Below, one piece after another: positions 22,444-34,100 of a stretch of 64,000 bases of DNA (position 1 is its first letter; every line of letters starts with the position of its first letter). This stretch comes from Pictodentalium vernedei. Taxonomy: Eukaryota; Mollusca; Scaphopoda; Dentaliida; Dentaliidae. The notes beneath the pieces were generated by a model that saw only the letters and a program-made list of their open reading frames with translations, ran no database searches and was not told the origin of the DNA. The stretch is from contig CM062295.1 in the NCBI GenBank assembly GCA_031216915.1, positions 177,954,927-178,018,926 on the forward strand, written 5' to 3'. A program made the translations under genes and the position numbers.

Positions 22444-23712
22444 ATACCCCACGCAACGAAGTTGCGGGGGTATAATGTTTTTGACTGGTCAGTCCTACTT
22501 GTTTTCCAGACTTTTTTTCCACACGCTTCCAGATTTTGAGCTGATTTTTGGTATGTGAGTCTCTACATGGTGGCCTACAGATCAAGTTTGCATTTTGTTC
22601 CGCTCCACTGATTTTTACCCAAATTACGGCCCTTGGACTCTGAAAAATTCATCAAAATTACAGTTTTCCGGACTTTTTTTCTACACGCTTCCAGATATTG
22701 AGCTGATTTTTGGTATGTTAGTCTGACATGGTGGCCTACAGATCAAGTTTGCATTTTGTTCTGCTCCACTGATTTTTACCGAAATTACAGCCTTTGAACT
22801 TTGAAAAGTTCATCAAAATTACAGTTTTGCGGACTTTTTCCTACACACTTCCAGATATTGAGCTGATTTTTGGTATGTTAGTCTAACATGGAGGCCTACA
22901 GAACAAGTTTGCGTTTTGTTCCGCTCCACTGATTTTTACCGAAATTACGGCCCTTGGACTTTGAAAAATGCATCAAAATTACAGTTTCCCAGACTTTTTT
23001 TCTACACGCTTCCAGATATTGAGCTGGTTTTTGGTATGTTAGTCTGACATGGTGGCCTACAGATCAAGGTTGCATTTTGTTCCGCTCCACTGATTTTTAC
23101 CCAAATTACGGCCCTTGGACTCTGAAAAATTCATCAAAATTACAGTTTTCTGGACTTTTTTTCTACACACTTTCAGATATTGAGCTGATTTTTGGTATGT
23201 TAGTCTAACGTGGTGGCCTACAGAACAAGTTTTGGTTTTGTTCCGCTCCACTGATTTTTACCAAAATTACGGCCCCATAGACTTTGAAAAGTTCATCAAA
23301 ATTACAGTTTTCCGGGCTTTTTCTCTACATGCTTCCAGATATTGAGCTGATTTTTGGTATGTTTGTCTAACATGGTGGCCTACAGATCAAGTTTGCATTT
23401 TGTTCTGCTCCACTGATTTTTACCGAAATTACGGCCCTTCGACTTTGAAAAGTTCATCAAAATTACAGTTTTCCAGACTTTTTTTCTACATGCTTTCAGA
23501 TATTATCAAAATTACGGCCATTTTAGTATGTGACTCTACCACAATGACTTACAGATCAAGTTTCCGTTTCGTTCTGCTCGGCTGATTTTTGTGGAAATTA
23601 CGGGCCCTGGACTCTGAAAAATACAAGTAACAGATTTCCGGGTCATTTTCCTAAAAATTACAGTTTTCCGAGCCTGAAATATCGGGGCACGTGGGGTATG
23701 TGAGCGTGCTCA
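22444..23712 (+). mobile_element. hairpin-ended element with 161-bp tandem core
   Basis: The left end is the hairpin 'taccccacgcaacgaagttgcgggggta'. The anchor 'agatattgagctgatttttg' recurs near 22531, 22693, 22853, 23014, 23175, 23337 and 23498, every 160-162 bp. Each unit has 'cgctccactgatttttaccg' and 'ttcatcaaaattacagtttt'. The right side decays through 'atcggggcacgtggggtatg'. Non-autonomous; same general design as the elements at 202, 13551 and 19915. Confidence 0.7.
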
Positions 23713-23744
23713 ATAAAGTTCTATATTTGAATATGCAGTCCAAA

Positions 23745-24010
23745 ATGTGCATTTTTCTCACTGTAGAGGTGCTTACAGAATGGCTACCATGGACTGGTCA
23801 CTTTCCACATGGTGGGAGGGGTGCAGTATAGAATGCGTGGACATCACTGCCCATACATGGATTATGACCAGTCCAAGGCAACTGTACTGTAGTCCCAAAT
23901 ATATATCTTTGTGTAGTGTCGTTCCACCATTTCACTATGGCGCATGGGGCATCACTGCTAAGGCTAAGAGCAGCAGGGATTTGAGATGGTGTATTCATCT
24001 ATGCCTTTGA
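23745..24010. repeat. dispersed repeat R
   Basis: 'gtggacatcactgcccatac' followed by 'atggattatgaccagtcc' is matched, inverted, by 33775-33830, so this is a dispersed repeat. An inner near-palindrome ('ggactggtcac' and 'gaccagtcc') is present. Ends and family unknown. The overlapping frames on both strands are chance. Confidence 0.4.
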
Positions 24011-24079
24011 GATTTGTAGAGTCATCATTTTTCTTGTATTGTAATATTTAATCTTGTTAATGTAGACACCATGAAGGAG

Positions 24080-24321
24080 CAAGCCTGGAAATAAGCAGAC
24101 TGTCGTCTGCAGAATGAGCTCCCCAGAGGGTGAATTTGGTGATTCTACCCTGCACAGCAGGGTACCATCACTAAATTTACCCTCAAACTGAATCAAGGTC
24201 TCAATCCTAAACGGAAAGCTGTACCCTGGGGATAAATATGCCCACTGTATGGGATGTATCTGCAAATTCACCCTCTGGGGACCTCATTCTGCAAATGGCA
24301 GATTGCTTATTTCCTGGCTTG
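24080..24321. mobile_element. palindromic element, family Q
   Basis: The arms 'caagcctggaaataagcaga' to 'ccccagagggtgaattt' on the left pair with 'aaattcaccctctgggga' to 'ttcctggcttg' on the right. It is a foldback element of about 240 bp. A second copy is at 28587-28797. Target duplication is unclear. Confidence 0.7.
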
Positions 24322-24329
24322 TGAGGGAG

Positions 24330-25285
24330 AAAGTTTAATAGTAGCAGGATTTGTGGGTGGTGTGATCAACTGTGTTGATTGAATTTGTAGAATCACCTTT
24401 TTTGTATTGTCGACATCGTAGAATTTTGTCTTTTTAATTTATACAGTGTGTTGAGAAAGGGGAACAGCAACAGGAATTGAAGATGGTGTGTTAATCTGTG
24501 TTTGTAGAAGTATTTTACAACACAGATAATCAGGTACTTTTAGGCCTTGGACCTTCTGGTCAAACTTGGAGGTCCATTTGCTGACATGTTCTTTGTGTTT
24601 CATGTTTTATTCAGTCACTGAATGGCTGAAAATTCCACTTTGTGGGTGTTTTCATATAGTACATAGACAGCAGATTTCCACTATTAGATGCCAAAGTAGT
24701 GGAGATTCCACTCTGCTCCAGACTTAGTTTCAGTGAAAAGGGTATTGTGCAAAGGCCTAGTTGCTTTGTGTCACACTGGCTTTTTTACAGCATTTTAGAC
24801 CTTAGACCTGCACACTGATGTTGAAATATCAAAATTTCATGCAGTTTTTCCTTATTGCAATTAGGAACTTAAACAATTCATTCTTGATTGCACTGATTAA
24901 CTTCCTAATTGTATTATGGAAGCATTTTCAACATTAAATTTGGGTATTTTGACCCCAGAGTGCAACATGGAAGGGGGGATAGTTAACCTAATGCCTGCTG
25001 AAATAATGTAACTCAAGATGTATCTATGTGGTTTCTGCATGTGGGATTTTAGGATCTAGAGTATCCATAATAGGTCCCAATTTCATTTGAAACTTCTGTA
25101 ACGAGTTCACTAAAATCGATCTGAGCCGAGGTTTATCAAGGCTCAGATCACTTTTAGTGAACAAGGTTCAGATATTTTATTTTAATTCATGCTGATTTTG
25201 AGATTCTTTTTATCACATAGTGTCTAATTTAATGTTTTAGCTAATGTAAGGCTGGCCAGCGATATTCACGAAAATTCCCAGCCAT
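24330..25285. other. unassigned DNA with one hairpin
   Basis: I see no gene. A hairpin near 25103-25163 pairs 'gttcactaaaatcgatctgagc' with 'gctcagatcacttttagtgaac'. It is likely the core of another decayed palindromic element. Confidence 0.4.
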
Positions 25286-25299
25286 ATTTTATTCTTTTC

Positions 25300-26700
25300 T
25301 TTAATTTTTGCCTCAGAAACATAGATTATGATCCCTCACTGGAACGAGCTTACCAAGCTCGTTGCAGTGAGGATCAGAAGCTATGTTTTTGAGACAAAAT
25401 TTGATAATAGACTACTCAAAGTTTGCTAAGCACCAAATATTTGACACATCATTATGAAATTTGCATGTGACATATTTGCGATATTTTTGGTGGATATGAT
25501 TGAGGAATGTATTGAGATGGTCCCCAGTGTTTACATAAGATCTCTTGACAGGCCGTGGTGGCAGAGACAGGGCAACATCTGCAGGAACTACTTTGCCACA
25601 CCAACCGAGCTTTGCAGTGACCTTCAGAATGCATCCGGGGTAAATGTTTCGACGCAGAATATCCAGGCAATGTTGCACGAAGGTGGTCTCCAATCGAGAA
25701 GACCATGTATTCGCATTCCGCTGTCCCAGAACCACTGCCAGGCACAATATGAATGGGCCATGGACGACATTGGATGGACCAGAGAAGATTGGCGACCTGT
25801 CCTTTTTACAGATGATTCAAGGTACTACCTAATCACACAGGTAGGCATTCTAAGGTATAAAGAAGACCAGTGGAGCGATTCCATGCAGCCAACATTGCTG
25901 AGCATGACCGCTATGGTGGAGGGTCAATCATGGTCTGGGTTGGCATCAGCATGGATGGACACACAGAGCTCTGTGTCCTTGAATGTGGTACATTGACTGC
26001 ACAGCGGTATATTGATGAGATCCTAGATGTCCACATCAGATTGTATGCAGGTGCAGTGAATGATAGATTCATTCTGATGGACGATAATGCCCGTCCTCAT
26101 GTTGCCCATGCTGTAGGAGAGTACTGACAGAGGGAGGGGATTGAGCATATGGACTGGCCAACAAGATCCCCTGACGTCAATCCAATCGAACATGTCTGAA
26201 ATGGGTTGCAGCTTGCAATTTCAACACGTCCAGTCCAGCCAAAAGAAGTGTCCAGGAGCTTGGTGCCATGCTGGTCCAAGAATGGAACAACATCCCACAA
26301 AGGACCATCTGGAACCTGATTGGGAGTATGAGAAGGCATTGTCAAGCTGTAATTAACAGTAATGGGTCTCATACTCGATATTGAACCCATACGAGTTCGC
26401 TCCGTCAACTTTTTGGCAAATTTGAAAAATTTTCTCTTTTACCAATAATATCCATTTTCCATGGTTATCGTATTCAAAAGCTAAAAAATAATGTCAAACA
26501 CAAATAAAATCTTAATTGCTGTACTTAAATTATTAAAGATACAATTAAATAAAAAAATGTATACACTTTTCATTACAATATTTCAACTAAAACGTAAAAC
26601 AGGTGGTTGGATATACTTGGTGCTTAGCAAACTTTGAGTCGTATATTCAGTTATTCAGAAAACTGTTTTCTGCAAATGTTGTCTGCTATTTGTATTAGGC
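25300..26700. mobile_element. piggyBac-like family X element interrupted by a Tc1-like element
   Basis: 25310-25400 is the family X hairpin ('gatccctcactggaacgagc' and its complement, ending 'gctatgtttttgagacaaaat'). After the inserted Tc1-like element the family X right part resumes at about 26643: 'ttcagttattcag' then 'gcaaatgttgtctgctattt'. The order matches the uninterrupted copy at 17270-17469. Confidence 0.6.
25414..26639 (+). pseudogene. Tc1-like transposon, transposase broken and 5'-shortened
   Basis: Inverted ends of 23 bp match exactly (actcaaagtttgctaagcac at the left), with TA close by on each side. On the + strand the transposase shows the second DNA-binding part (NVSTQNIQAMLHEGGL), the first Asp in VLFTDDSRYY, the second Asp in FILMDDNARPHVAH and the Glu in SPDVNPIEHVW, a DD34E layout. 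There is a frameshift near 25850-25870 and a stop at about 26126. The region for the first DNA-binding helix-turn-helix is missing or unrecognisable. A dead autonomous-type copy. Confidence 0.85.
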
Positions 26701-26704
26701 TTAG

Positions 26705-27085
26705 GAAGACAGTTAATGAAACATAAGAGAAGATTAATTCAATTCCACTTCAGAAATCAATTCACTTACAACAGTATGTCATGAACATTGACTTCTGATG
26801 TCATTCCTATGTTAGAAGTGTTGTGGACGATATTTTCTGTAATGAGCTATTTGATGGTAATTATGTGATAAATCATTTTATGTATGTAGATTAATATATG
26901 TGGCTTCTATATGCAATCATCTGAATAGAGTGTGCTTTTGATGTTCATTGAACTGAGTGCAATGGAAGATGAGTACACAGTGACTTGTTGGTTCTCATTC
27001 TTCTGTTTACTGCAGAACAGTCAAGCCGTTTTGACAATCACAGAGGAATAAAATTTATTGGAATTTAATTTTCATAAGAAGTTTT
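26705..27085. other. unassigned DNA
   Basis: AT-rich sequence with no clear element or exon between the family X remnant and the next TTAA element. Confidence 0.4.
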
Positions 27086-27088
27086 ATA

Positions 27089-27366
27089 TTAACTGGTTGA
27101 GTGCTAGAAGCCACTCTCAGTGCTCTATTTATACTGTGTGCATTAGCTTGTTGTTTGTGCAGTAGTAGAAAAAGAAATGTTCATATACAATTGTTTTGTA
27201 TTGGAGTGTGCCAACAGGCACTCTCCAATAAATAATAATAAAACAATTATTGATGAACAAAATCTTGCTAAACTAAGGCTCCACTTGCTGGCAGCATTGT
27301 ACTTTGGAAAAAAAATACTCATGTTACAAATCCTCTTTGGAAAATTATTAAGACTCTACCAGTTAA
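27089..27366. mobile_element. TTAA-flanked element, family L
   Basis: TTAACTGGTTGAGTGCTAG on the left and CTACCAGTTAA on the right, with TTAA at 27089 and 27363. The central hairpin pairs 'attgttttgtattggagtg' with 'cactctccaataa...aaaacaatt'. A cleaner copy is at 29555. Confidence 0.65.
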
Positions 27367-27784
27367 AAAGAGGCTTTTAAAAACTTAATTCTTTTAAATG
27401 TTGTATATAAAGGCCCATACATTTTATATTAAAACAAGGCTTGTAATATTTAATTCATCTAAATATTGTATACAAATGCTGGTCTGTGGCCTACTTTATT
27501 AAAGTTAATTTGAGATTGCTAAAGTTTATTTTTCCTGCTGATTTCTACACACTTGTTTAAATTAAAAGGATTGTCTACTTTTTATTAATTTCTTTTATAC
27601 AAATTTTTGCATGTGTAATATACGTTTTTTAATAAGAATCTCTCAGGGTTGGATGTTGTAATTTGATCTGTGTTATAAGAATTTGTATAAGGGCTAAAAA
27701 AGTTAAAAATCTGTTTCTCAAGCCCTCTCAAATGGTCCTTTTGGCTGCCAATACAACCAATGCAAACTTGTAAAAATAAAAATA

Positions 27785-27994
27785 AAATGGTTTATTTCTG
27801 TTATTTTACCCAAGTTAATAAAATTGCTAAACTTGTCCTTTGAGTGCAACAAGGCTTTGCAATTCTTCAGCATTGCAAAGCCTGATTGCACTAAAGGGAT
27901 GAATTACACCACCACCCATGCTATTTTGTAGACTATTTTGCAAAAAAACATAAAACAAACCAATTACATGAACTTTTGATGGCAAAGAAAGAAT
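27785..27994 (+). mobile_element. non-autonomous hairpin element, family K
   Basis: It matches the inverted copy at 4132-4335. The central hairpin is 'cctttgagtgcaacaaggct' with 'agcctgattgcactaaaggg'. Function and superfamily unknown. Confidence 0.6.
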
Positions 27995-28110
27995 TCCAAA
28001 TTTTTAAATTAAAATAAAAAACTGCCTACTCAAATGCAATTTTACAAAAAAAATGGCTTGAGGAACAGAAGATCTACTTTGTGGGGCCTAACAGTTTGTT
28101 TTTTAATCTA

Positions 28111-28342
28111 TTAACCCTTTACCCAACACATGCGATATCAAAACAAAATTTGTTATTTTAATTATTTTTTTCAACAAAACCTAATTGTGTGCCCCTCTTA
28201 GTGGAACCAGTTCAACAAGCTTATTCCAGTGAGAGTTCACATGATATGGTTCTGTTGAATTTTACTGAAAAAATATTGTTTCAATTGCTCAATTTGTAAA
28301 TTACGTGGGCAGATGTGATTGATTCGTTAGGTAAAGGGTTAA
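28111..28342. mobile_element. TTAA-flanked piggyBac-like family Y element
   Basis: This is a clean example: TTAACCCTTTACCCAACACA at the left, and GTTAGGTAAAGGGTTAA at the right, TTAA at 28111 and 28339, total 232 bp. The central hairpin (about 28175-28245) is built on 'gtgtgcccctcttagtggaa' and is partly decayed. Confidence 0.8.
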
Positions 28343-28344
28343 AA

Positions 28345-28586
28345 GTAATGCTAAAGTCATAAAGTCAACTTTATTTATCTCCTCCCTTATATAGCAGGAA
28401 TTCTGACAGTGACAGCAAGGATACTGGAAAAATAGAAATTGTCTATCACTGAGCAGTTTTTCTTGTTGCCTTGCCTAGGGACAGCTACATTGCCAAAGAT
28501 TTGTTATTTTGTTAGCTTACTGGCTGAAAGTCAGGATGAGCTATTGCCATCACTTGGCAAAACAGTACTTGGCAAAGGGTTAAAAT
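28345..28586. other. short unassigned spacer
   Basis: It contains a 60-codon open frame without recognisable similarity, a possible hairpin-ended repeat fragment ('tagcttactggctgaaagtc'), and 'aaagggttaa' at 28576 that resembles a TTAA-element right end. Nothing firmer. Confidence 0.35.
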
Positions 28587-28797
28587 CAAGTCTAGAAATA
28601 AGCAATCTGTCCTTTGCAGAATGAGGTCCCCAGAGAGTGAATTTACTGTGGGCTAGAATCCCCAATTTATTCTCTGGATACCTCTTTCTGTTTAGACAGA
28701 GGTTCACAGAGGGTAAATTTAGTAACAGGGTAGCATCACTAAATTCACCCCCTGGGGACCTCATTCTGCAGATGACAGTCTTCTTATTTCCAGGTTT
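28587..28797. mobile_element. palindromic element, family Q
   Basis: Arms 'caagtctagaaataagcaat' to 'ggtccccagagagtgaattt' pair with 'aaattcaccccctggggacc' to 'cttatttccaggtttg'. Same family as 24080-24321. Confidence 0.7.
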
Positions 28798-28844
28798 GGT
28801 TAAAATATATATCTACACCTATTGAGTCACTAAAGAGTCATTTC

Positions 28845-29484
28845 TAGAGCTGAAACGGTTAACCAATTATTCAATTAATGATCGACATCTTGATAGATCC
28901 AAAAAAGTAATTGATTGATTAACCGTTACTTTTGAACTACAGTATTATATAGATTAACAATGGAACAAACTTGCCCCAAAACAGGCAAACATTGTCACAC
29001 TGACTCACATCAATTATATGAGACAGAGTAAAGCATGCAAGTTACTTGCTGACAAACTTGTTTACTTGCATGATCATCATACTGTATCAGTAGCTGGAAA
29101 TGGTAATTCTTAACCCTTTACCCATTGCGGGTAGCAGACGATACTTGCAAAATAAATTCATGAATTACTGAAAATTTTCAATTTTTGTCTCAAAAACATA
29201 GCTTATAGACCCTTATTGGAATGAGCTCAGCGAGCACGTTCCAATCAGGGGTCATAAGCTATGTTTTTGAGACAAACATTGAAAATATAATAAATTTGAA
29301 TGGAGATTTTTGTATATAGGCCAAGTCGGTTTTGTTTGTTACGTTGGGTAAAGGGTTCATGCTGTAAATCATCAATGCTATGGCAGTTATTCAGATATCT
29401 ATTTGGACAAGTGATTAATCAGTTAACCAAGGTTAATCAACATGATTAATCGATCAAGAAAACCCCTTAACTGTTTCAGCTCTA
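28845..29484. mobile_element. hAT-like element with 8-bp target duplication, holding a nested element
   Basis: The exact 8-bp duplication GTCATTTC (28837-28844 and 29485-29492) flanks ends TAGAGCTGAAACGGTTAA and, inverted, TAGAGCTGAAACAGTTAA. Inner sequence is rich in 'gattaatcgat' steps and has no transposase. At 29110 it is interrupted by a TTAA element. Confidence 0.85.
29110..29358. mobile_element. piggyBac-like family X element nested in the hAT-like element
   Basis: TTAACCCTTTACCCATTGCG on the left and CGTTGGGTAAAGGGTT on the right (the final TTAA now reads TTCA). The central hairpin of about 50-bp arms starts 'caatttttgtctcaaaaaca' with a 'gagctcagcgagcacg' tip. It is younger than the host hAT-like copy. 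Confidence 0.8.
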
Positions 29485-29554
29485 GTCATTTCTAGTCATA
29501 CAATAGAATATGACTCAAAATACTGCATAGTGTTAGGGACCAATCTATTAACCT

Positions 29555-29803
29555 TTAACTGGTTGAGGGCTAGATTATTTTGGGTGGTCTGAATTTGTTA
29601 TTCAGAATTTGTTCTATTACAAATGATTGGAGAGTGCCCACAGGCACTCTCCAGTAATTTGTAATAGAACAAATTTGTACAAATAAAATATTATATGCGT
29701 TTGAATGAATATGAAACATGAGCAAGGAAAATGTTGGCTTTAGATCTAGTACCCTCATTTTTATTAAAGCGCTGATAGTGGCTTGTAGCACTCAACCAGT
29801 TAA
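29555..29803. mobile_element. TTAA-flanked element, family L
   Basis: TTAACTGGTTGAGGGCTAG on the left and, inverted, TTAACTGGTTGAGTGCTAC on the right, TTAA at 29555 and 29800. The central hairpin joins 'tctattacaaatgattggag' with its imperfect complement around 'agtgcccacaggcact'. No transposase. Confidence 0.8.
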
Positions 29804-29809
29804 ACGATA

Positions 29810-30650
29810 GTCTGTCGGAAAATAACCAGAGGAATTTTGTCCTCCCCAAATCATCAAGCCACATTGAAGACAAAAGATATTTTGGAATGTTGACCACAAT
29901 TGTAGACTCATGGCTTTCATGTGTGGTGTAACCCTCCTGGTATAACAATAAACCATGACAGGAAGGAAACTGCATGCTATCACCAAACAATATGGGATGC
30001 ATAAACTGTACCCCACTCGATATCGCAAAACATAAATCAGACTACAATGCAATGGTCATACATAACACAAATGTGGCCAGATATTATTGCATAAATAACT
30101 CTTATATAGACTGAATCAATACTAAGTAACAACTCTCAAAAAGAGAAGGCCAATAATATCCTGTTGCTTTGGAATTTGTCATTGAAGAAATAATGTCAGA
30201 ACACACAGGGTTCATCCACCCATAATTGTTCCTCTTACCAAAACAAACACTAAACAATTGGCACAATATTACTTGTTTGTTTGCACCAAGTTGATAAACT
30301 GATTCCAAAGTCAAATAATACTGAAAACTTACCTTGTACTGAGAACAAACTATAACTATCAATAATATGATTTGAGTACAGGGAGACTTCAAGTACATAA
30401 ACAGTGCTCTTTCCAATAGCTTCCACAGCTATTTTGGGCTACCCAATGGTTTCTGCCCTCCCCTTATCTACTCATTGAGCAATGTAGCATGCATTCACAG
30501 ATGAAAGCACAAGCATTGGACAATGTAGCATGCAATCACAGACGAAAGCATGTGTATTAATCAATCATGCATCCACAGATGAAAGCACATGCATTGAACA
30601 GTAATATTATCCTAACCAATGGTTTCTGTCCTCTCCTATCTACTCAATAA
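29810..30650. other. unassigned DNA
   Basis: Three medium - strand frames (29691-30002, 29792-30052, 30102-30416) lie here without domain resemblance, codon signal or splice context that I trust. A short direct repeat of 'catgcattcacagatgaaagcac' type occurs three times at 30485-30600. Confidence 0.4.
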
Positions 30651-30840
30651 TTTACTGTTACAACATGATGTGACCCTGGTTGTTGAAAGTGACATTAACT
30701 CTTGCATGCTGCTGACAGATATTTGTACCCAGGACATAAATGTTCTTGCCATTGAAATAAGTATAATTTGGACACATTTAACCAAATTCTCCCCCCAAAA
30801 TAGTAGTTTCTTCTCAGAGATGGCATAATATTATTTTTCA
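30650..30840 (+). mobile_element. SINE tail fragment cut by a family M element
   Basis: 'acatgatgtgaccctggttg' and 'gaaagtgacattaa' match the SINE tail seen at 54890 ('gatatgaccctggctgttga'). At the TTAA the sequence switches to the family M left end, 'ctcttgcatgctgctgacag'. So a TTAA element appears to have landed in a SINE tail. The right end of M is not found. Confidence 0.5.
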
Positions 30841-31538
30841 TTCTTCATTCATGCAGTAGGAGATCAGGACAAATGCATCAAGCACAAAATCCTTTCTTGA
30901 CATAACTCCATTTGACAAAACCTGCTGGGAGTAACATCCTATTAGTAAATTTTCCTTGGTCCTACTAAATAACAAGCAGAACTGGGCAATACTCAGCGGT
31001 AAGGAAATAATGAATAAAATAAATAATATTACAGATATTATGTAATCAAGAGCATGAAATGTTGGATTAAATAATATTATTTGACATTTATATATCTATT
31101 TGCAGGGTATTTTTGGTTTTTAAAAATTTGATTAGCAGTTTCCATTTTGGTTTCAAAAAGTGATGATAAATAGTGAATATAAGGCCAATATGAAAGAAAA
31201 ATGGTTAGCATTTGGAAATTTTTGACTAGCATTTTGCGATGCGAATCCAGTCATCAAATACCCTGATTTGACAATTTATAGACATCTAAGTGGTACACAT
31301 TGTCAGATATAAATTTGCTAGCATGTACTGCATCAAGCAGTGGCAAAATTAAAAAGTTAATAAACACGAACAGCTGTTATTCAGGCTTGGAAGTGATGGA
31401 TCTCACCCAACTGGCAGCTTTATAGTTTTTTTTTGTTTTTGGGGTTTTGGTTTGTTTTATTTTGTTTTGTTTTTTGTTTTTGTTTTTGTTTTTTTTTTTT
31501 ATTTCTAGCTGGGCCTGCTTCAGGGCACAGTTTATTTA

Positions 31539-31950
31539 CAGTGGAACCCTGTTAATTGAATAACCACTTCCCCAATGAAAATTATTCAATTAACAGGAAT
31601 TGTGTCACTTTCTTGTATTTTAGAGATAAACTTAGCATTTATTCTATTATATCTTGTTTGACAGAGCTCTATGAGCTCTGTCAAACAAGATATAATAGAT
31701 TAAATACCTGTATTGGATGCACTGAGGCCAAATAGGTCTATACACAAAGAATAACTGGGGAGATTCAGGGTAATTTCTTGACAGGTCACAAGATTTTTTA
31801 TTCAATTAACAGGAGTTTACTCTATAGCCTATATTCAGTTAACAGGTCAAATTTGTACTGGAGGTATGGTAAATAGTTTTGTGTTGGGAAATTATATTCA
31901 ATTAACAGGGATATACAATTAAGAGATATCCAATTAAGTGGGCTCCACTG
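31539..31950 (+). mobile_element. complete family J element (pogo/Tigger-like)
   Basis: TA-flanked, 412 bp, CAGTGGAACCCTGTTAATTG and, inverted, CAGTGGAGCCCACTTAATTG. A central hairpin pairs 'ctattatatcttgtttgaca' and its complement around 'gagctctatgagctc'. It serves as the reference sequence for the interrupted J copies at 7549, 10540 and 15271. Confidence 0.85.
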
Positions 31951-31959
31951 TATTGTGAT

Positions 31960-32880
31960 AGTGCCCGGTACACCTATAACTTGTATGTGTTATACACATC
32001 AGGAGATTTCTTTTATATATTTTTATACTCCAAAGATTTGCTAAGTGCACTCTTAGTATAAGAAAAAAATAAGTCTTTTATTATTTATTTTTCACATTAT
32101 TTCATTACTGCTTGGTGCTGCCCGGTATCGCTCAATATTTTGTAGCATCCATTTTCGTGATATGTTAGAAAATAAGTTTAATTTTTCAGTGATCGGCTAT
32201 ATTGACCTATTGACCTTTTTTGATGAGTAACTCAACCAAGTGAATTATGTTTCTGAAAGACATGCATAGAAATATTGTAAATCTGAAATTGCATTTTTGA
32301 ATTGATTACGATATAAAACAGTTACAGTTCCCCTTTACAGTAAGTATCTGTTAAATTTTATGGTCATTCCAACCACTCCTTACATGGCTCCCTGTTTGAA
32401 TCCTGTTTTTTTGTGGAATTGTAAAACACATCGTGTAATCATGAAGCATGTCTGTGGGAAAAGGGTATGATGGCTCTGCACTCCCACCCCATGTTGGGCC
32501 ACCACTACTTCGAAATAAATCACAATGTTGAAAGAGTTCAAAAGCTAGTGTAAGGGTGTCAGGTTTGCATTAGATATTTTGTCTATATAATTTCAGTATT
32601 AACCTTGAACTAATTCACTTATATTAATGTAGATATCTACAAACCAAGAAATGCCTAAAAGTTGTGACTTTGAATATGATGAATTTATCGATTTAAACTA
32701 TTTTAATGTTGAATTTTAGCTCAATTTTCCTGAATTCATAATATTGTTACTTCTTATTTTATTAGGACATTTTATTAAATAAATAAAAAGACAAATATTC
32801 ATTTTTTTTAAATCGATGTATATATTATCCAACACATTTGAAACTTCTCATGTCCAAACTAAAGCAAGTTCTATTTTCAG
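31960..32880. other. unassigned AT-rich DNA
   Basis: No convincing gene, splice pair or element ends. It could hold decayed transposon sequence. Confidence 0.4.
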
Positions 32881-34100
32881 CTAACATGACTGAATATCAG
32901 TGGGAGCTATTACCATCAATTGACATCTGTTGTCCACCGTTCAGTGTTTTTTAACTTTGCATATCAGTTTTCTTCCCCTCTGGAAACCACTGGACCAAAC
33001 ACAACCAGACTCTGCATAACTTATCTTTTGGGGCTAACCTTCCAAGTTTGTTCAATAGAACATGCTAAGCACCAATTGGCTTTGGCAGTGCCTTGAAAAA
33101 CACAAAATTCTTCAGAAATCTTCTCATAAGTTACCAGTCACAATAGTTTTAAATTTAGTATGCAGCTTCCTTATATGCTGAAGATTTAAATTTGTTCAAA
33201 GAAAGTTTGTTGGGCAATATGTGGGCTTGTGCTGGAAGGGGCAAATTTTTTTCCCTGCCCCAAATTTTTATTTCGTGAACCAATGGGCCAATTTGGACCC
33301 CTAATATGGTATGCAGCAGCATTAGGGGGCATGCACTTCATTTATGCCTGGAAAAGGGGTTTTGCACTCCCTGTGAGAGGAGCTGAACAACAGGAACAAA
33401 TTAAAATGCCCATATTTCACAAACTGCAGGGAACAAAGAATTGTTAGTTGGTATACAGCATCCTTAGGGCCATTAGAAACGAGGGAGCCCAAAAAGTCTT
33501 GATTCGTTGCATCACAAGTGCTATATGGCGGTAATGAATAAAAATGACGAGTCAGCATTTTTCAAATATGAAAAAAAAAATTTTCTTCAGAATCTTTTGA
33601 TATTTGGTATTCAACAGACGTAGGGAGATCAGAACTATGCGAATCAAGTCCACAGGTTCTTTTTGGGGATCCATATGGGAGCCCAAATTTCACCTTAGTG
33701 CAATAGGAGGAAAATTCTTTAAAAACCTTGTTATTCGAATCCACAAGTCAGATTCGTTTGATATACAGTAAGTCACTGTGGACAGGTTGTAATCCATGCA
33801 TGGTCAGTGATGTCCATGCATGCGTTTATCAGGTAATAAAAATCATCAGCAACAAAAGTTTAATGAAGCACCGGGTGATGGGGTACAATTAAATTTTTGA
33901 AGATTATTCCTATTATTAGTGCTTGGAATCTAATATTATTACATTCGTGGGAATATTGCCTACCAGCAGAAAGTGACCACTCCATGGCGGCCATACTGTA
34001 CAGCATTCTCATGTGGGTGGGAGGGGGATGCAAATTCAAGTTTGTTCAAAGTAATTGCCTGGGTTAACGTTTGGGCTCCTTATTTTAACTTAGTGCAATA
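32880..34100 (+). mobile_element. decayed copy of the 166-bp-core element
   Basis: Shared landmarks with 202-4127 include 'ccactggaccaaac', 'gtatgcagcttcctta', 'aatcttttgatatttggtat', 'atgggagcccaaatt' and 'caaattcaagtttgttcaaa' (34030). An unrelated piece at about 33768-33990 (including repeat R) interrupts it. Only one or two core units remain. Confidence 0.55.

Noticed and set aside
29691-30416. Overlapping - strand frames of about 100 codons
   Set aside because: No domain, no conserved motif and no promoter or splice signals. The first overlaps the TTAA element at 29555-29803.
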